A stretch of 64,000 bases of DNA from Faecalicatena faecalis (lineage in GTDB: Bacteria > Bacillota > Clostridia > Lachnospirales > Lachnospiraceae). Location of the stretch: NCBI RefSeq assembly GCF_012524165.2, contig NZ_JABACJ020000003.1:1-64000 (forward strand), read 5' to 3'. The translations under genes were made by a program, and so were the position numbers. Positions 1-9,115 of this stretch are shown piece after piece (position 1 is the stretch's first letter; each line of letters starts with the position of its first letter). A model generated the notes under the pieces. The model ran no database searches, was not told where the DNA came from, and saw only the letters and a list, made by a program, of their open reading frames with translations.

Positions 1-111
1 AGAATCTAATCAGACTTTCGGAGAACAAGTATGCTTGAGCTGTATGTCATGAAAGTGACACGTACAGTTCTTAGGCGGGAAAGAGGGAGTAATCCCTCCG
101 ACCTAGCCGAC
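1..111 (+). mobile_element. Group II intron, 3' end (domains V and VI)
   Basis: Positions 37-70 are a 34-nt hairpin with the hallmarks of group II intron domain V: an AGC catalytic triad at 38-40, a GAAA tetraloop at 51-54, and complementary arms on both sides. A second hairpin at about 72-107 (inner stem GAGGGA/TCCCTC, outer AGGC/GCC, unpaired A on the 3' side) fits domain VI with its branch point. The intron 3' end lies near 109-112, because an Rpn-family reading frame resumes at 113. Only the ribozyme tail is in the window; the reverse-transcriptase ORF and 5' end, if present, lie to the left. The exact splice site is inferred from the exon reading frame. Confidence 0.85.
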
Positions 112-112
112 C

Positions 113-825
113 TTATCCTTTCTTATCGCTAATGTCCTGAATCTGTATGAGCATCAAAGTACTCTGAATCCTAACATGCCTCTTCGGGAACTTTTCTATT
201 TCTCTGATGTTCTGAAATCCTATATTGAAACGAACCCTCTTGATATTTATGGCAGAAACCTTGTTTCTCTTCCACCCCCTGTCTATCTTATTTTTTATAA
301 CGGAGTGGATGATGCCCCGATGAGATGGAGTACCTGCTTTCCGATGCTTTTCATGAGCTTCCTGATGGATTTCAGTCTGCACTTGAGTGCCGCGCACGAA
401 TGTTGAATATTAATCTGGGCCATAATAAAAAGTTAATGCAGCGCTGTAAAAAGTTGAATGAATATGCCTGTTTCGTCGCACGCATTCGTGGCTACCTAGA
501 TCGAAAATATCGTCTGGAAGATACTGTGAACTTGGCAGTGGATGAATGTATTGAGGAAGGCATCTTAGCCGATATTCTAAAAAAGAACCGCAGTGAGGTG
601 ATGAATATGATCTTGACACATTATGATAAGAAACTACATATGCAGACAGTTCGGAAAGAAGGATATGAAGACGGCTTTCAATCCGGTGATAAGCACCGAT
701 TAAAGGTATTAATTCAGAAAAAACTGCAAAAGGGCTATACCATCCCTCAGATTGCAGACCTCCTGGAAGAAGACCTGACCATAATCGAGCAACTGATCAA
801 TGAACTACAGCACTCGGATAAATAA
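113..825 (+). pseudogene. Rpn-family (PD-(D/E)XK) recombination-promoting nuclease, intron-split and frameshifted
   Basis: Two reading frames together encode the C-terminal half of an Rpn/transposase-31-like PD-(D/E)XK nuclease. The first frame (113-319) contains ANVLNLYEHQSTLNPNMPLR and ends IFYNGVDDAP. The second (from 319 to the TAA at 823-825) continues DEMEYLLSDAF, then the family pattern ARMLNINLGHN and EYACFV, and ends in a helical tail. The shift sits in the CCCC run at 315-318; one more C would join the frames without a gap. The gene is also cut by the group II intron on its left, so its N-terminal exon is outside the window. Family members promote RecA-independent recombination. This copy is probably inactive unless the frameshift is a sequencing error. 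Confidence 0.8.
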
Positions 826-839
826 TAATCATGAACGAA

Positions 840-900
840 AAACACCCTCCAGGGATGGACTGACATTAGTTAACCAGGTCCTCCCGGTGGGTGTTTCTTT
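840..900. terminator. Bidirectional rho-independent terminator
   Basis: AAACACCC at 840-847 pairs with GGGTGTTT at 889-896, enclosing a structured loop. T-rich sequence follows on the plus strand and its counterpart on the minus strand, so it can end both the Rpn remnant and the convergent glucosaminidase gene. Confidence 0.7.
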
Positions 901-922
901 ATTGCGTTTCTTTATTTCTCTT

Positions 923-1753
923 CTATTTCATTTTCTTTAGATTGGATATCATATCTACAATCGAATATCCATAATTATCCGCCGTTGCCCAGCCATATCC
1001 TTCTGGATTTTCCTGCTGCCCCAGCCACTCTACATAAGGAGCGCATCCCTTTGTCACATATTCGTATCGCTCATCTACGCAGGCCTGTTCTAAGGAGTCT
1101 GCCGTTGCATATGCCTTTAAATGCTGAATCTGCGCCCGAATTCCTGTACGTACATCAGGGTAGGAATTTCCAGCCACACCGCCTCCAGTTGTCCCAAGTC
1201 CGGCAAAATTGAACTGCTCAATAGATGAATCTCCCCCATATTGAAGCCATCCCGTCTCTTTCATCGTCTGTACAAAAGCAACTTCCGGCCTGACACCTTC
1301 GGCCACAGCCTCATCATAGTACATCTGACAAAAAGTCTCGATACTGTCTGCCCCGCCCTTACTCAGAGCATCAGAAGGATATGCCTCCCCGCTGGTCTTA
1401 AAATATTCCACCATCTGATCAACGGTAACAGAACTTTTCCCCATTATGGGATACTGTCCCTCTGCAATTACTTCCTCGGATGCCTGACCCTCTCTCTCTT
1501 CCTTTATCTGTTCCCTATCCCCAGAATCCTTTTTATCTTCTTTAGGGTCTGCCTTTTGTTGAGCCGCTTCATTTTCATCCGCAGCTTTCTCAAGCGCCTC
1601 ATTTCCTGCTGCATTCACTTTATCTGGATTCACAGTCTTTTTGTCAAATGCACCCTTATTCCCTGCAATCCCTACTGCCGCAACAAGCACGACCGCCAGA
1701 ACGATCTCCAGCCACACCTTTAATTTTTCTTTATCAAAAACATTGAAATCCAT
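923..1753 (-). CDS. Membrane-anchored glucosaminidase-domain protein
   Basis: 276 aa. A cytoplasmic start is followed by one membrane segment (about residues 13-30, VWLEIVLAVVLVAAVGIAG), then a long charged Glu/Lys/Ala-rich spacer (about 35-100), and then a C-terminal glucosaminidase (Flg/LytG-type, glycoside hydrolase 73-like) domain. Visible family features are the YYDEAVAEGVRPEVAFVQTMKETG helix with the candidate catalytic Glu, NFAGLGTTGGG, and RTGIRAQIQHLKAYA. Such proteins cut N-acetylglucosaminyl bonds in peptidoglycan during wall turnover or separation. The ATG at 1751-1753 is chosen because AAGGGTGG lies 6-8 bases upstream; a TTG six codons earlier is less likely. It is a single-gene unit convergent with the Rpn remnant and unrelated to the sugar operons beside it. 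Confidence 0.8.
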   Translation of the reverse strand: MDFNVFDKEKLKVWLEIVLAVVLVAAVGIAGNKGAFDKKTVNPDKVNAAGNEALEKAADENEAAQQKADPKEDKKDSGDREQIKEEREGQASEEVIAEGQYPIMGKSSVTVDQMVEYFKTSGEAYPSDALSKGGADSIETFCQMYYDEAVAEGVRPEVAFVQTMKETGWLQYGGDSSIEQFNFAGLGTTGGGVAGNSYPDVRTGIRAQIQHLKAYATADSLEQACVDERYEYVTKGCAPYVEWLGQQENPEGYGWATADNYGYSIVDMISNLKKMK

Positions 1754-1843
1754 CTGACCACCCTTGTCCAAAATCTACGTTCCTACTACTTTACAATATA
1801 TGCTGCAAAATTGCAAGTATGCAGAAATCTGATAGATTTCACA

Positions 1844-3253
1844 TCATAAAGCGGACAAATCTATATGCAGTCCTTCCATTTCCCAATATGTCACCTTCGC
1901 ATCCCCTTCAGTGACACAAAAGTCGCTCATTCCGTCTTCTGTATAAAAGCGTGTTGTGAACACTTCTTCCCCGCCATTCAAATAAATCTCCAAGCAGGAG
2001 GTATCCACTAAAATTCGAATCTGCTCACAAGACTGCAGATGTACAGAGCGCTTATTTCTTCCATATCCAAGATTCTTTTCCTGATCAAAAGAAAGTGTCA
2101 AAATCTCATGGGTCTTGTCGTACACAAGCTCAATCCCTTCACTGATCACGATTTTAATATCCTCACTTACGACTGTTATCTCTGCATCATACATTTTTCT
2201 TCTTTCCGAAGTACAACCCGATACGAATGTATGCCGGGACAGACGCAGCTTTTCTAACTCTGCCACTGGATACTGCATCACTTTTCCTTCTTTCAGGAAA
2301 ATCTCTCTGGGAACAGTCAGTGCATTCTGCCACCCCTGTGCCACGGTCGGATTGGTCTGCGAGGGTTCATCCGGCATTCCGATCCATCCAATCAAAATCC
2401 TTCTTCCATTTTCATCCTGGAATGTCTGAGGGGCATAGAAATCAAACCCTCTGTCCCACTCTTTAAACCGTTCTAATTGGTACTCATGATCAAATGATCC
2501 AGTCACTTCATAGTAACCAGACTGATAAACATTCTGATAATTAATTCCATCCTGCTGTACACCCTGCGGGGAAATGCTCAGGAATTTCTTCCCATCCAGC
2601 ATAAAAGCATCTGGGCATTCCCACATATATCCAAAGGGGATTTTATCCTTGAGAATATTGACCAACTCCCAATCCGTCAGATTACCACTCTTGTATAAAA
2701 GTACCTCTCCTGTATCCTCTCTGGTCCTCGCTCCCAAAAACATATAGCAATTTTCGTCCTCGATTCCGATGCTTTCTCCGGTTACTACCTTGGGATCCCT
2801 GATATGGCAGGACAGATGAGACGGATAATCCGCATTTGTCATCAGACATTTTTTCCTACCAAATGTAACGCCATCCTCACTGTCGACCAAAATCGTATTT
2901 CCCTGGCGGCCTTCATATATATAGTCATAATCTCCATCCAGTTTTACATTTCCTGTATAGTACAGGTTCATTTTTCCATCCTTGACCAGGGCGGAACCAG
3001 AATACACCCCATGGCTTTCAAAAACTTCCTCGGGTGAAAGTGCGATTCCGACATACTGCCAGTTCAGCATATCCTGACTCGTATAATGTCCCCAGTACTT
3101 CGTACCTCCATTCGGATCATCCGGGGAATACTGGAAAAACACATGATATATCCCTTGAAACTGGCATAGTCCGTTAGGATCATTCAGCCAACCTGTAGGC
3201 GGCATCAGATGAAATCCCAGTCTCCATTTATCATCCCAATTCACTTCTGTCAT
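1844..3253 (-). CDS. scrB: GH32 beta-fructofuranosidase (sucrose-6-phosphate hydrolase type)
   Basis: 469 aa from the ATG at 3251-3253, which has GAGGATGAG just upstream; an ATG 15 bases earlier lacks a ribosome site. The three diagnostic GH32 motifs are in order: WLNDPNG (residues 22-28, nucleophile Asp25), RDPKV (152-156, transition-state stabiliser) and ECPD (212-215, acid/base Glu212). There is no signal peptide, so the enzyme is cytoplasmic, as expected for hydrolysis of sucrose-6-phosphate to glucose-6-phosphate and fructose. It follows the EIIBCA gene by about 50 bp in one transcript. The PTS context argues for sucrose-6-phosphate over free sucrose or inulin-type oligofructose, but the sequence alone does not exclude a kestose-type substrate. 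Confidence 0.88.
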   Translation of the reverse strand: MTEVNWDDKWRLGFHLMPPTGWLNDPNGLCQFQGIYHVFFQYSPDDPNGGTKYWGHYTSQDMLNWQYVGIALSPEEVFESHGVYSGSALVKDGKMNLYYTGNVKLDGDYDYIYEGRQGNTILVDSEDGVTFGRKKCLMTNADYPSHLSCHIRDPKVVTGESIGIEDENCYMFLGARTREDTGEVLLYKSGNLTDWELVNILKDKIPFGYMWECPDAFMLDGKKFLSISPQGVQQDGINYQNVYQSGYYEVTGSFDHEYQLERFKEWDRGFDFYAPQTFQDENGRRILIGWIGMPDEPSQTNPTVAQGWQNALTVPREIFLKEGKVMQYPVAELEKLRLSRHTFVSGCTSERRKMYDAEITVVSEDIKIVISEGIELVYDKTHEILTLSFDQEKNLGYGRNKRSVHLQSCEQIRILVDTSCLEIYLNGGEEVFTTRFYTEDGMSDFCVTEGDAKVTYWEMEGLHIDLSAL

Positions 3254-3305
3254 CAATCTCATCCTCATTTTTAATCAAATTTTCTTTATTGTGGCAGAGC
3301 AGCTC

Positions 3306-5243
3306 TTATCTCTTTGTAATCTGGATATCCTGATATGCGCCCGGATTCGTAATGATGATCGGGCTGACTATTTCCAGTCCTGCTGCCTGAATCTGTTCCA
3401 TATCGAACTCTGCCAGCAGTTGTCCCGCTTTTACAGAATCACCTGCCTCAACATGTACCGTAAATGGACCTCCGTTCAGACTGACTGTATCGATTCCAAT
3501 ATGGATCAGCACCTCAAATCCTTCTGCTGCCTCAAGGCCGATTGCATGCTTTGTGTCAAATACAGCAGCTACTGTACCGTCAAATGGTGCATATACTTTT
3601 CCTTCTGCCGGTCTGACACCTATCCCCTCTCCAAGCACTCCTGATGCAAATGTCTCATCCGGTACTTCGGATAATGGAATCACTTCTCCATGGATCGGGC
3701 ATACAAATGTAATCTCTCCAGATACTTCCTTTTCAATTGAAACCGCTTCTGTATTTGCTGGTTCTGTATTCACTGCTTCTGTACTTGATGCTTCTACATT
3801 CTTTGTTTCCTTTTTCTCTTCCACTGCTTTCTTTTCATTTCTGGCAGGTTCACTATCATCTGAATCTTCTTTGAACCCTAAAACTCCTGTCAATACGAAC
3901 GCTACACCAAAGGCGATTGCCATTGCAATGACATAGTGAAGCGGGCTGTGCAGATGAAGAAGGATACCAAAAATTCCGGTAACCCCTGTTCCTGTTGCTC
4001 CGAGGTTTACGATAGATGCATATAATGCACCACATGCTCCTCCGATGGATGCTGCAATGAATGGTCTGACAAGCCGCAGGTTCACACCGAAGATTGCAGG
4101 TTCTGTGATTCCCATACAGGCACTTAAAGCTGACGGCAATGCAACAGATTTCATCTTCTGGTTCTTGCTCTTCATTGCAACGGCCAGTGCTGCACCACCC
4201 TGTGCTACATTGGCGGCAGATGCGAGTGGGAGCCAGAAGGTCAAACCATACTTCGCGAGCTGCCCAATATCAATTACGGTATACATGTGATGGATACCAG
4301 ACACAACAGTCGTTGCATAAGCACCACCCATAATGAAGCTGCCGATTCCAAATGGAAGGGTTAGCAGTTTCTGAATCCCATTTAAAAGTCCATTTTCCAC
4401 AAATACGAATACTGGTCCGATGGCTGCCAGGGTAAGGTAGCCTGTTACAAAAACGCTGACCAGCGGTGTCACGAACAGATCGAACATTGGAGGTACGATC
4501 TTATGCAGCTTTTTCTCGATGATGCTCAGGACAAAGACAGCAATGATAACAGGAATTACATGCCCCTGATACCCGACCATGTCAATCTTCCACAGACCGA
4601 AAAATACTTCCTGCGTCTTCTGTACCCCTTCTGTAGCAACAGTCCAGGCATTCTGCAGGTTTGGATGAATCATAATCATTCCGATGACTGCTCCCAGGAA
4701 TGGATTCGCCCCAAACACCTTCGCCGCACTAAATGCAATTAGAATCGGCAGGAACACATATGCCACATTACTGAACAATACTGCGAACTGATAAATCGAG
4801 CCATCTGTATTGATGCTTAAGAAACCATTATTCACCATGAAATTCAGTGCTTCCATGATTCCCATCAAGAAACCGCTGGCAACAATGGCCGGAATAATCG
4901 GGACAAAGATGTCTCCAATCGTCTTGATGACCCTTTGGAATGGATTAGCCTTCTTAGCAGCCTCCCGTTTTACATCCTCTTTACTCGCCTCGGATATCCC
5001 CGCAAGCTTGATGAACTCGTCATACACCTTGTTCACAGTCCCAGTCCCAAGAATGATCTGCATCTGTCCAGATGCAAAGAACACACCCTTCACTGCGTCA
5101 ATGTTCTCTACCGCTTTACTGTCACACTTGTCATTATCTGCAATGACTAACCGAAGCCTTGTCGCACAATGCGCTGCTGAAATCAGATTCTCTTTTCCTC
5201 CTACATTCTCCAGAATCTGTCTGGCAATTGAATTGTAATCCAT
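3306..5243 (-). CDS. scrA: PTS EIIBCA permease, sucrose/beta-glucoside type
   Basis: 645 aa. EIIB domain at the N-terminus with the phosphorylated Cys26 in AAHCATRLRL; EIIC membrane domain (about 100-460) with roughly ten hydrophobic segments and a GITEPAIFGVN loop; an acidic/Ser/Thr linker with imperfect TEA(V/N) repeats (about 470-510); and a C-terminal glucose-type EIIA domain with the phosphorylated His581 in VLIHIGIDTV. It imports and 6-phosphorylates its sugar. The adjacent GH32 hydrolase and LacI regulator point to sucrose. The start is the ATG at 5241-5243 because GGAGGG lies 6 bases upstream; the longer frame runs over the operator and is unlikely to be translated. Its EIIA domain could also serve the EIIBC at 24387-25820, which lacks one (inference). 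Confidence 0.88.
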   Translation of the reverse strand: MDYNSIARQILENVGGKENLISAAHCATRLRLVIADNDKCDSKAVENIDAVKGVFFASGQMQIILGTGTVNKVYDEFIKLAGISEASKEDVKREAAKKANPFQRVIKTIGDIFVPIIPAIVASGFLMGIMEALNFMVNNGFLSINTDGSIYQFAVLFSNVAYVFLPILIAFSAAKVFGANPFLGAVIGMIMIHPNLQNAWTVATEGVQKTQEVFFGLWKIDMVGYQGHVIPVIIAVFVLSIIEKKLHKIVPPMFDLFVTPLVSVFVTGYLTLAAIGPVFVFVENGLLNGIQKLLTLPFGIGSFIMGGAYATTVVSGIHHMYTVIDIGQLAKYGLTFWLPLASAANVAQGGAALAVAMKSKNQKMKSVALPSALSACMGITEPAIFGVNLRLVRPFIAASIGGACGALYASIVNLGATGTGVTGIFGILLHLHSPLHYVIAMAIAFGVAFVLTGVLGFKEDSDDSEPARNEKKAVEEKKETKNVEASSTEAVNTEPANTEAVSIEKEVSGEITFVCPIHGEVIPLSEVPDETFASGVLGEGIGVRPAEGKVYAPFDGTVAAVFDTKHAIGLEAAEGFEVLIHIGIDTVSLNGGPFTVHVEAGDSVKAGQLLAEFDMEQIQAAGLEIVSPIIITNPGAYQDIQITKR

Positions 5244-5257
5244 AGTGCCCTCCTTCA

Positions 5258-5271
5258 TGATATCGTTATCA
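5258..5271. promoter_or_regulatory. LacI-type operator O2 of the sucrose operon
   Basis: TGATATCGTTATCA is a near-perfect 14-bp inverted repeat with central CG, typical of LacI-family sites. It lies just upstream of the EIIBCA ribosome site and 67 bp from a second site of the same design. Confidence 0.65.
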
Positions 5272-5324
5272 CTAATAGTATCTTTTAATTCCATATATCC
5301 TTTTTAAATAAAGGTTTTTGCATA

Positions 5325-5338
5325 TGAAATCGTTTTCA
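5325..5338. promoter_or_regulatory. LacI-type operator O1 (or cre) of the sucrose operon
   Basis: TGAAATCGTTTTCA is a near-perfect inverted repeat with central CG at about +6 to +19 of the predicted transcript, where bound repressor would block RNA polymerase. Its reverse complement, TGAAAACGATTTCA, also fits the CcpA cre consensus TGWAANCGNTWNCA, so it may serve catabolite repression instead of, or as well as, the local LacI protein. Confidence 0.6.
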
Positions 5339-5350
5339 CTTTATGATTCT

Positions 5351-5378
5351 ATTTTATCACTTTTATCTCATCTGTAAA
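5351..5378 (-). promoter_or_regulatory. Sigma-A promoter of the scr operon
   Basis: On the minus strand TTTACA (5373-5378) is followed by a 16-bp spacer and TAAAAT (5351-5356), which is preceded by an extended TG motif. The predicted start near 5344 puts both operators downstream in the leader. Confidence 0.65.
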
Positions 5379-5449
5379 TAGGAAGAAGCAACAAAAATGC
5401 GTTCCTTTTTTTGTTCATAATCAACAAAATTATTTCTTGCTAAAACCCA

Positions 5450-5505
5450 TATAGAAAAAGAAAAGAAGGATTTCCATAGAATCTATATTCTATGAAACCC
5501 TTCTA
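5450..5505 (-). terminator. Terminator of the LacI regulator gene
   Basis: AGAAGGATTTCCATAGAAT (5464-5482) pairs with ATTCTATGAAACCCTTCT (5487-5504) around a short loop. The minus strand continues with a T-rich tract after the stem, so it ends the regulator transcript before the scr promoter. Confidence 0.75.
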
Positions 5506-5581
5506 TCTTACTTTTCCCTAATTCGATTTCTCTATCCACAACAGAAACGGGACACATTGATTCCCTGCTGCCTTAATGAGG

Positions 5582-6562
5582 TTAAACACTCTCCGCTTCG
5601 ACTACCTCATACCCTAGCTGTATCTGCCTGGCAACGCTATTCTTCTCCTCAATCATCTCCAATAGCATATTCGCCGCCTCTATACCACTTGTCTTATAAA
5701 AAAGGTGAGCTGTCGTCAGCTTCGGAGTCACCACACGGGACATCCGGTTATGACCCACACCAACAATCGCAATCTCCTCTGGGACACGCCTTTTCTTATC
5801 TCTTAAGCAGGTCAATGCCCCTACCGCCAGCGTATCTGTAGCACAGAATACCGCATCCAGATCTGGATACTGCCGCAACAGCCTTTTCATACAGTCATAT
5901 CCTGCATCCATCGTGAATCCAGCCGTTACGATCATCTTCTCCTCCACCAGAATTCCATATTCCCTCATTGCATCCTGATACCCCTGCGTTCTACTCTTTC
6001 CAGCCGCCTCATCCTTCTGCGTCACTGCAATATGCCCGACATGATGCTTCCCGCTGTGCAGCAGCAATTGTGTCATCGCCTTAGCAGCCCCATAATCATC
6101 ATGATAAACACAGGCCGCCCCCTCAAACCTCTGGCTGATTACCACAACTGGTATCTGCATCCGCTTAAGTGCCTCCTGATGAGCCTTATCATAAACAGAT
6201 GCTGAAAACAAAATCCCATCCACCGGATTATTCTGAAAAAGATTCAGATATTCTATCTCCTTCTTTGGATTATTCTCCGTACTCGCAAGCAGCATCTGAT
6301 ATCCCGCTTTCGAAAGTACAGAACTGATTCCATCTGCCACCCGGGCAATCGACTCTGAACTGATCTTTGGCAGGATTACCCCGATGACCTTGGACTTTTT
6401 CGTCCGTAATATCTGGGCCTGCTTAGAAGGTTTATAACCTGTCTTCTCAATCACAGCCCTGATCCGCTTCCTCTTATCATCACTGATATACCCATCATTT
6501 AAATACCTCGAAACCGCAGAAACCGAAACCCCCGCCATCTTAGCAATCTCTGTAATTGTCAT
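5582..6562 (-). CDS. scrR: LacI-family repressor of the sucrose operon
   Basis: 326 aa. N-terminal LacI helix-turn-helix (residues 1-22, ITEIAKMAGVSVSAVSRYLN, then GYISDDKRKRI) and a periplasmic-binding-like effector domain (about 57-326). The start is the ATG at 6560-6562, with GGAGAAG 9 bases upstream; the longer frame begins inside the ribosome site. The gene lies directly upstream of the GH32/EIIBCA pair but has its own terminator, so it is transcribed separately. The two CG-centred palindromes at the scr promoter are its likely targets. The effector is probably a sucrose-derived sugar or sugar phosphate (inference from context). Confidence 0.8.
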   Translation of the reverse strand: MTITEIAKMAGVSVSAVSRYLNDGYISDDKRKRIRAVIEKTGYKPSKQAQILRTKKSKVIGVILPKISSESIARVADGISSVLSKAGYQMLLASTENNPKKEIEYLNLFQNNPVDGILFSASVYDKAHQEALKRMQIPVVVISQRFEGAACVYHDDYGAAKAMTQLLLHSGKHHVGHIAVTQKDEAAGKSRTQGYQDAMREYGILVEEKMIVTAGFTMDAGYDCMKRLLRQYPDLDAVFCATDTLAVGALTCLRDKKRRVPEEIAIVGVGHNRMSRVVTPKLTTAHLFYKTSGIEAANMLLEMIEEKNSVARQIQLGYEVVEAESV

Positions 6563-6606
6563 AACGCGCATCTTCTCCAATATCAATCTCTTTTAATAGT
6601 ATACCT

Positions 6607-6612
6607 AGTATA
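6607..6612 (-). promoter_or_regulatory. Extended -10 promoter of the LacI regulator
   Basis: On the minus strand TGATATACT is an extended -10 element about 45 bp upstream of the chosen ATG. It overlaps a small inverted repeat (TATAC/GTATA, 6600-6612) that could be an autoregulatory site. No strong -35 box is seen. Confidence 0.4.
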
Positions 6613-6616
6613 TCAC

Positions 6617-6662
6617 AAAAACGGGAAAAGAGAATCTTACGAATCTCATTTTCCCGTTTTTT
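6617..6662. terminator. Terminator after fucU
   Basis: AAAACGGGAAAAGAGAATC pairs with GAATCTCATTTTCCCGTTTT, giving a long stem with T-rich tails on both strands. It ends the fucose transcript coming from the right. Confidence 0.8.
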
Positions 6663-6701
6663 CTCTATATCTTTTGAAGCGGATAAATCCACAGGCTTCT
6701 A

Positions 6702-7142
6702 CTACTCAACAACAACGCCCTTCTGGAGCATGATATTTGCATAGAGTGCCTTCTCGCTTGTAGCAATGATTGCATAAACTTTCTTTGCTTCTTCATAGAA
6801 TGCAAAACGCTCGATATTGCCAACCACTTCTGCGCCTCTTTCATCATGCTTTGCAATGATTTCTTTATAGGTATCCCAAATCGGAGTCTCTACATCATCC
6901 CCGTCCATGACCTGCATCAGATTCACAGGCTTCTCTACATATGTATCCAGTGGGAATACCTGAAGAATCGCATCGAGAATCTCCGGCACGCCATGGCCGT
7001 CGCAGCGAATCACGATTGCATCTTTTCCCATAGACTCTGCCGGAAAGTTTCCGTCAGAGATGACAAGACGGTCACTGTGTCCCATTTCGCATAATACTTT
7101 TAATAACTCTGGTGATAATATCTGTGGAATTCCTTTTAACAT
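6702..7142 (-). CDS. fucU: L-fucose mutarotase (FucU/RbsD family)
   Basis: 146 aa, full length for FucU. Family landmarks are MLKGIPQILSPELLKVLCEMGHSD at the start, with the conserved His of GHSD, RCDGHGVPEIL in the middle, and ERFAFYEEAKKVYAIIATSE near the end. The enzyme interconverts alpha- and beta-L-fucose so that the isomerase receives its preferred anomer. Start ATG at 7140-7142 with GGAGGACAATCAA upstream. It is the last gene of the fucK-fucI-fucU unit, about 150 bp after fucI with a hairpin between, and a strong terminator follows. RbsD (ribose pyranase) is the related alternative, but the fucI and fuculokinase neighbours decide for fucose. Confidence 0.9.
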   Translation of the reverse strand: MLKGIPQILSPELLKVLCEMGHSDRLVISDGNFPAESMGKDAIVIRCDGHGVPEILDAILQVFPLDTYVEKPVNLMQVMDGDDVETPIWDTYKEIIAKHDERGAEVVGNIERFAFYEEAKKVYAIIATSEKALYANIMLQKGVVVE

Positions 7143-7223
7143 TTGATTGTCCTCCTGTTTTCCCCAGGCCGCATCTGCCTGGGCTCCAATAAGTTTTCGT
7201 ATAATTTGCTGTTATGTTCTAAC

Positions 7224-7257
7224 GCAAAGAGCGCCTATAGGAATAGGCACTCTCTGC
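7224..7257 (-). other. Intercistronic hairpin between fucI and fucU
   Basis: GCAAAGAGCGCCTAT and ATAGGCACTCTCTGC form a 15-bp stem with two mismatches and a 4-nt loop. There is no T-tract on the minus strand, so it is more likely an mRNA-stability or partial-attenuation element protecting fucI mRNA than a full terminator. Confidence 0.55.
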
Positions 7258-7295
7258 ATTTTTGGTAGGTATTATAAATTTAGTGGATAGCGTAA

Positions 7296-9101
7296 TTATC
7301 TGATGGATTTGTACATTGGTCCATAAGCCTGGCAAGCTCTGAAATCCTGTCCCTCTTTATCCTGTCCGAATGCGCCCCATGATGCCGGTCTGAAGATCTT
7401 CTCTTCTGGAACATTGTGCATAGCTACCGGGATTCTTAAGATAGAGCACATTGTAATAAGGTCAGCTCCAATGTGTCCGTAGCTGATTGCTCCATGGTTA
7501 GCTCCCCAGTTGTTCATCACATCATAAGCAGTCTTGAATGCACCTTCTCCTGTTACTCTTGGTGCGAACCATGTACATGGCCATGTATAGTCAGTTCTCT
7601 TCCAGAGAACATCTGTTACTTCGTCAGGAAGGTTCACTGTCCATCCTTCTGCAATCTGGAGCATTGGTCCTAAATTCTTAACAAGGTTCAGACGAATCAT
7701 GGTTACCGGCATCTCAGCCTGTGTCACGAATCTTGATGAGAATCCGCCGCCTCTGAAGTATCCCAGGTCGGCATAGTTCCATGTTGTTGCATTCATGATT
7801 GCTTCCTGATCTTCTTCTGTTACATCATACCAAGGTTTCATACATGCATTTCCGTCTGCATCCTTTGCCTGTCCGCAAGCATCCAGGCAGGCTGCTCCTG
7901 AATTGATCAGGTGGATGAATCCGCCTGCTTCTTTTGCATGTCCTTCTAATTCATATCCGCCTGCCGCTCTCTTAACAGCCTCTGGGCTCCAGTATGTACG
8001 AACATCAGCGAAAATCTGTGCGGAGTTTGTAAGCAGCTTACAGAACATCATTCCAAGTCCGTTGAGAACATCATTCTCTGTTGCCAGAACGTATGGCTCT
8101 CTTGCTCCGTTCCAGTCAAATGATGTATTCAGCATAGCCTCCGGGAAGTCACAGTTCGGATAGAAGTCTGTCCACTGTCTCTGTCCCTGGAATCCAGCAG
8201 CGAGAGCGTTGTGTCCAACCTTTTCTTCCTCTGCTCCATCTGGAAGGTTCGGATTTCCGTTCATCAGGTCTTTGATGATGCACATCATCTTAACTACAAA
8301 TTCCCAATCAGAATCTTTGTGCTCGCGAGATTTCTGCAGTTCTTCCGGGTTCTTATCAAATCCTTCTTTGCATTTCTCTTTTGTCCATGCAAGTGCTTTC
8401 TTGTATTCTTCCTCATCGTAGATGCCTTCTGTCATACGGCGGATAATCTCAACCTCATCAACAGACTCTACACGCATGCCAAGATATTCCTCGATAAATG
8501 CAGGATCAATGATAGATCCGCCGATTCCCATACAGATAGAACCGATCTGTAAGTAGGATTTGCCTCTCATGGTTGCTGCTGCAACTGCGGCACGTCCAAA
8601 TCTTAATAACTTTTCTTTTACATCGCAAGGAATAGATGTGTCATCTGCTTCCTGAACATCATGTCCGTAGATACCGAATGCAGGAAGACCTTTCTGTGCA
8701 TGTGTAGCAAGAACAGATGCAAGATAAACAGCTCCTGGTCTCTCTGTTCCGTTGAATCCCCATACAGCCTTGATTGTCTGTGGGTCCATATCCATGGTCT
8801 CTGCACCGTAGCACCAGCATGGTGTAACTGTCAGAGTAATGTCAACGCCTGCTTTTTTGAATTTATCTGCACATGCAGCAGCTTCTGCAACACGTCCGAT
8901 TGTTGTATCAGCGATTACGACCTTCACCGGCTCACCGTTTGTATACTTTAAGTTTTCCTCAAACAGCTTTGCAGCAGATTTTGCCATGTTCATTGTCTGC
9001 TCTTCCAGAGATTCACGTACTTTGAGCACACCTCTTCGTCCATCAATTGTAGGTCTGATGCCGATTACTGGATAATCCCCGATAAGTCTTGATTTTGCCA
9101 T
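7296..9101 (-). CDS. fucI: L-fucose isomerase
   Basis: 601 aa, close to the roughly 591 aa of Escherichia coli FucI. It opens with [20 protein letters not shown], typical of the family, and keeps [17 protein letters not shown], the NTSFDWNG region, and the C-terminal [27 protein letters not shown] stretch with a metal/active-site His. It converts L-fucose to L-fuculose with Mn2+ and often also acts on D-arabinose. Start ATG at 9099-9101 with AAGGAGGAAACAAATC upstream. It lies 14 bp after the kinase gene, so the two are co-transcribed. Cytoplasmic hexamer by family knowledge. Confidence 0.95.
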   Translation of the reverse strand: MAKSRLIGDYPVIGIRPTIDGRRGVLKVRESLEEQTMNMAKSAAKLFEENLKYTNGEPVKVVIADTTIGRVAEAAACADKFKKAGVDITLTVTPCWCYGAETMDMDPQTIKAVWGFNGTERPGAVYLASVLATHAQKGLPAFGIYGHDVQEADDTSIPCDVKEKLLRFGRAAVAAATMRGKSYLQIGSICMGIGGSIIDPAFIEEYLGMRVESVDEVEIIRRMTEGIYDEEEYKKALAWTKEKCKEGFDKNPEELQKSREHKDSDWEFVVKMMCIIKDLMNGNPNLPDGAEEEKVGHNALAAGFQGQRQWTDFYPNCDFPEAMLNTSFDWNGAREPYVLATENDVLNGLGMMFCKLLTNSAQIFADVRTYWSPEAVKRAAGGYELEGHAKEAGGFIHLINSGAACLDACGQAKDADGNACMKPWYDVTEEDQEAIMNATTWNYADLGYFRGGGFSSRFVTQAEMPVTMIRLNLVKNLGPMLQIAEGWTVNLPDEVTDVLWKRTDYTWPCTWFAPRVTGEGAFKTAYDVMNNWGANHGAISYGHIGADLITMCSILRIPVAMHNVPEEKIFRPASWGAFGQDKEGQDFRACQAYGPMYKSIR

Positions 9102-9115
9102 GATTTGTTTCCTCC

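Noticed and set aside
3722..3840. TEA/NTE-like repeats in EIIBCA as a tandem-repeat element
   Set aside because: They fall in the linker between EIIC and EIIA, where flexible low-complexity sequence is normal.
5244..5294. Extended N-terminus of the EIIBCA protein
   Set aside because: The longer frame starts inside the operator/leader and lacks a ribosome site, whereas GGAGGG precedes the ATG at 5241-5243 and gives the normal EIIB start.
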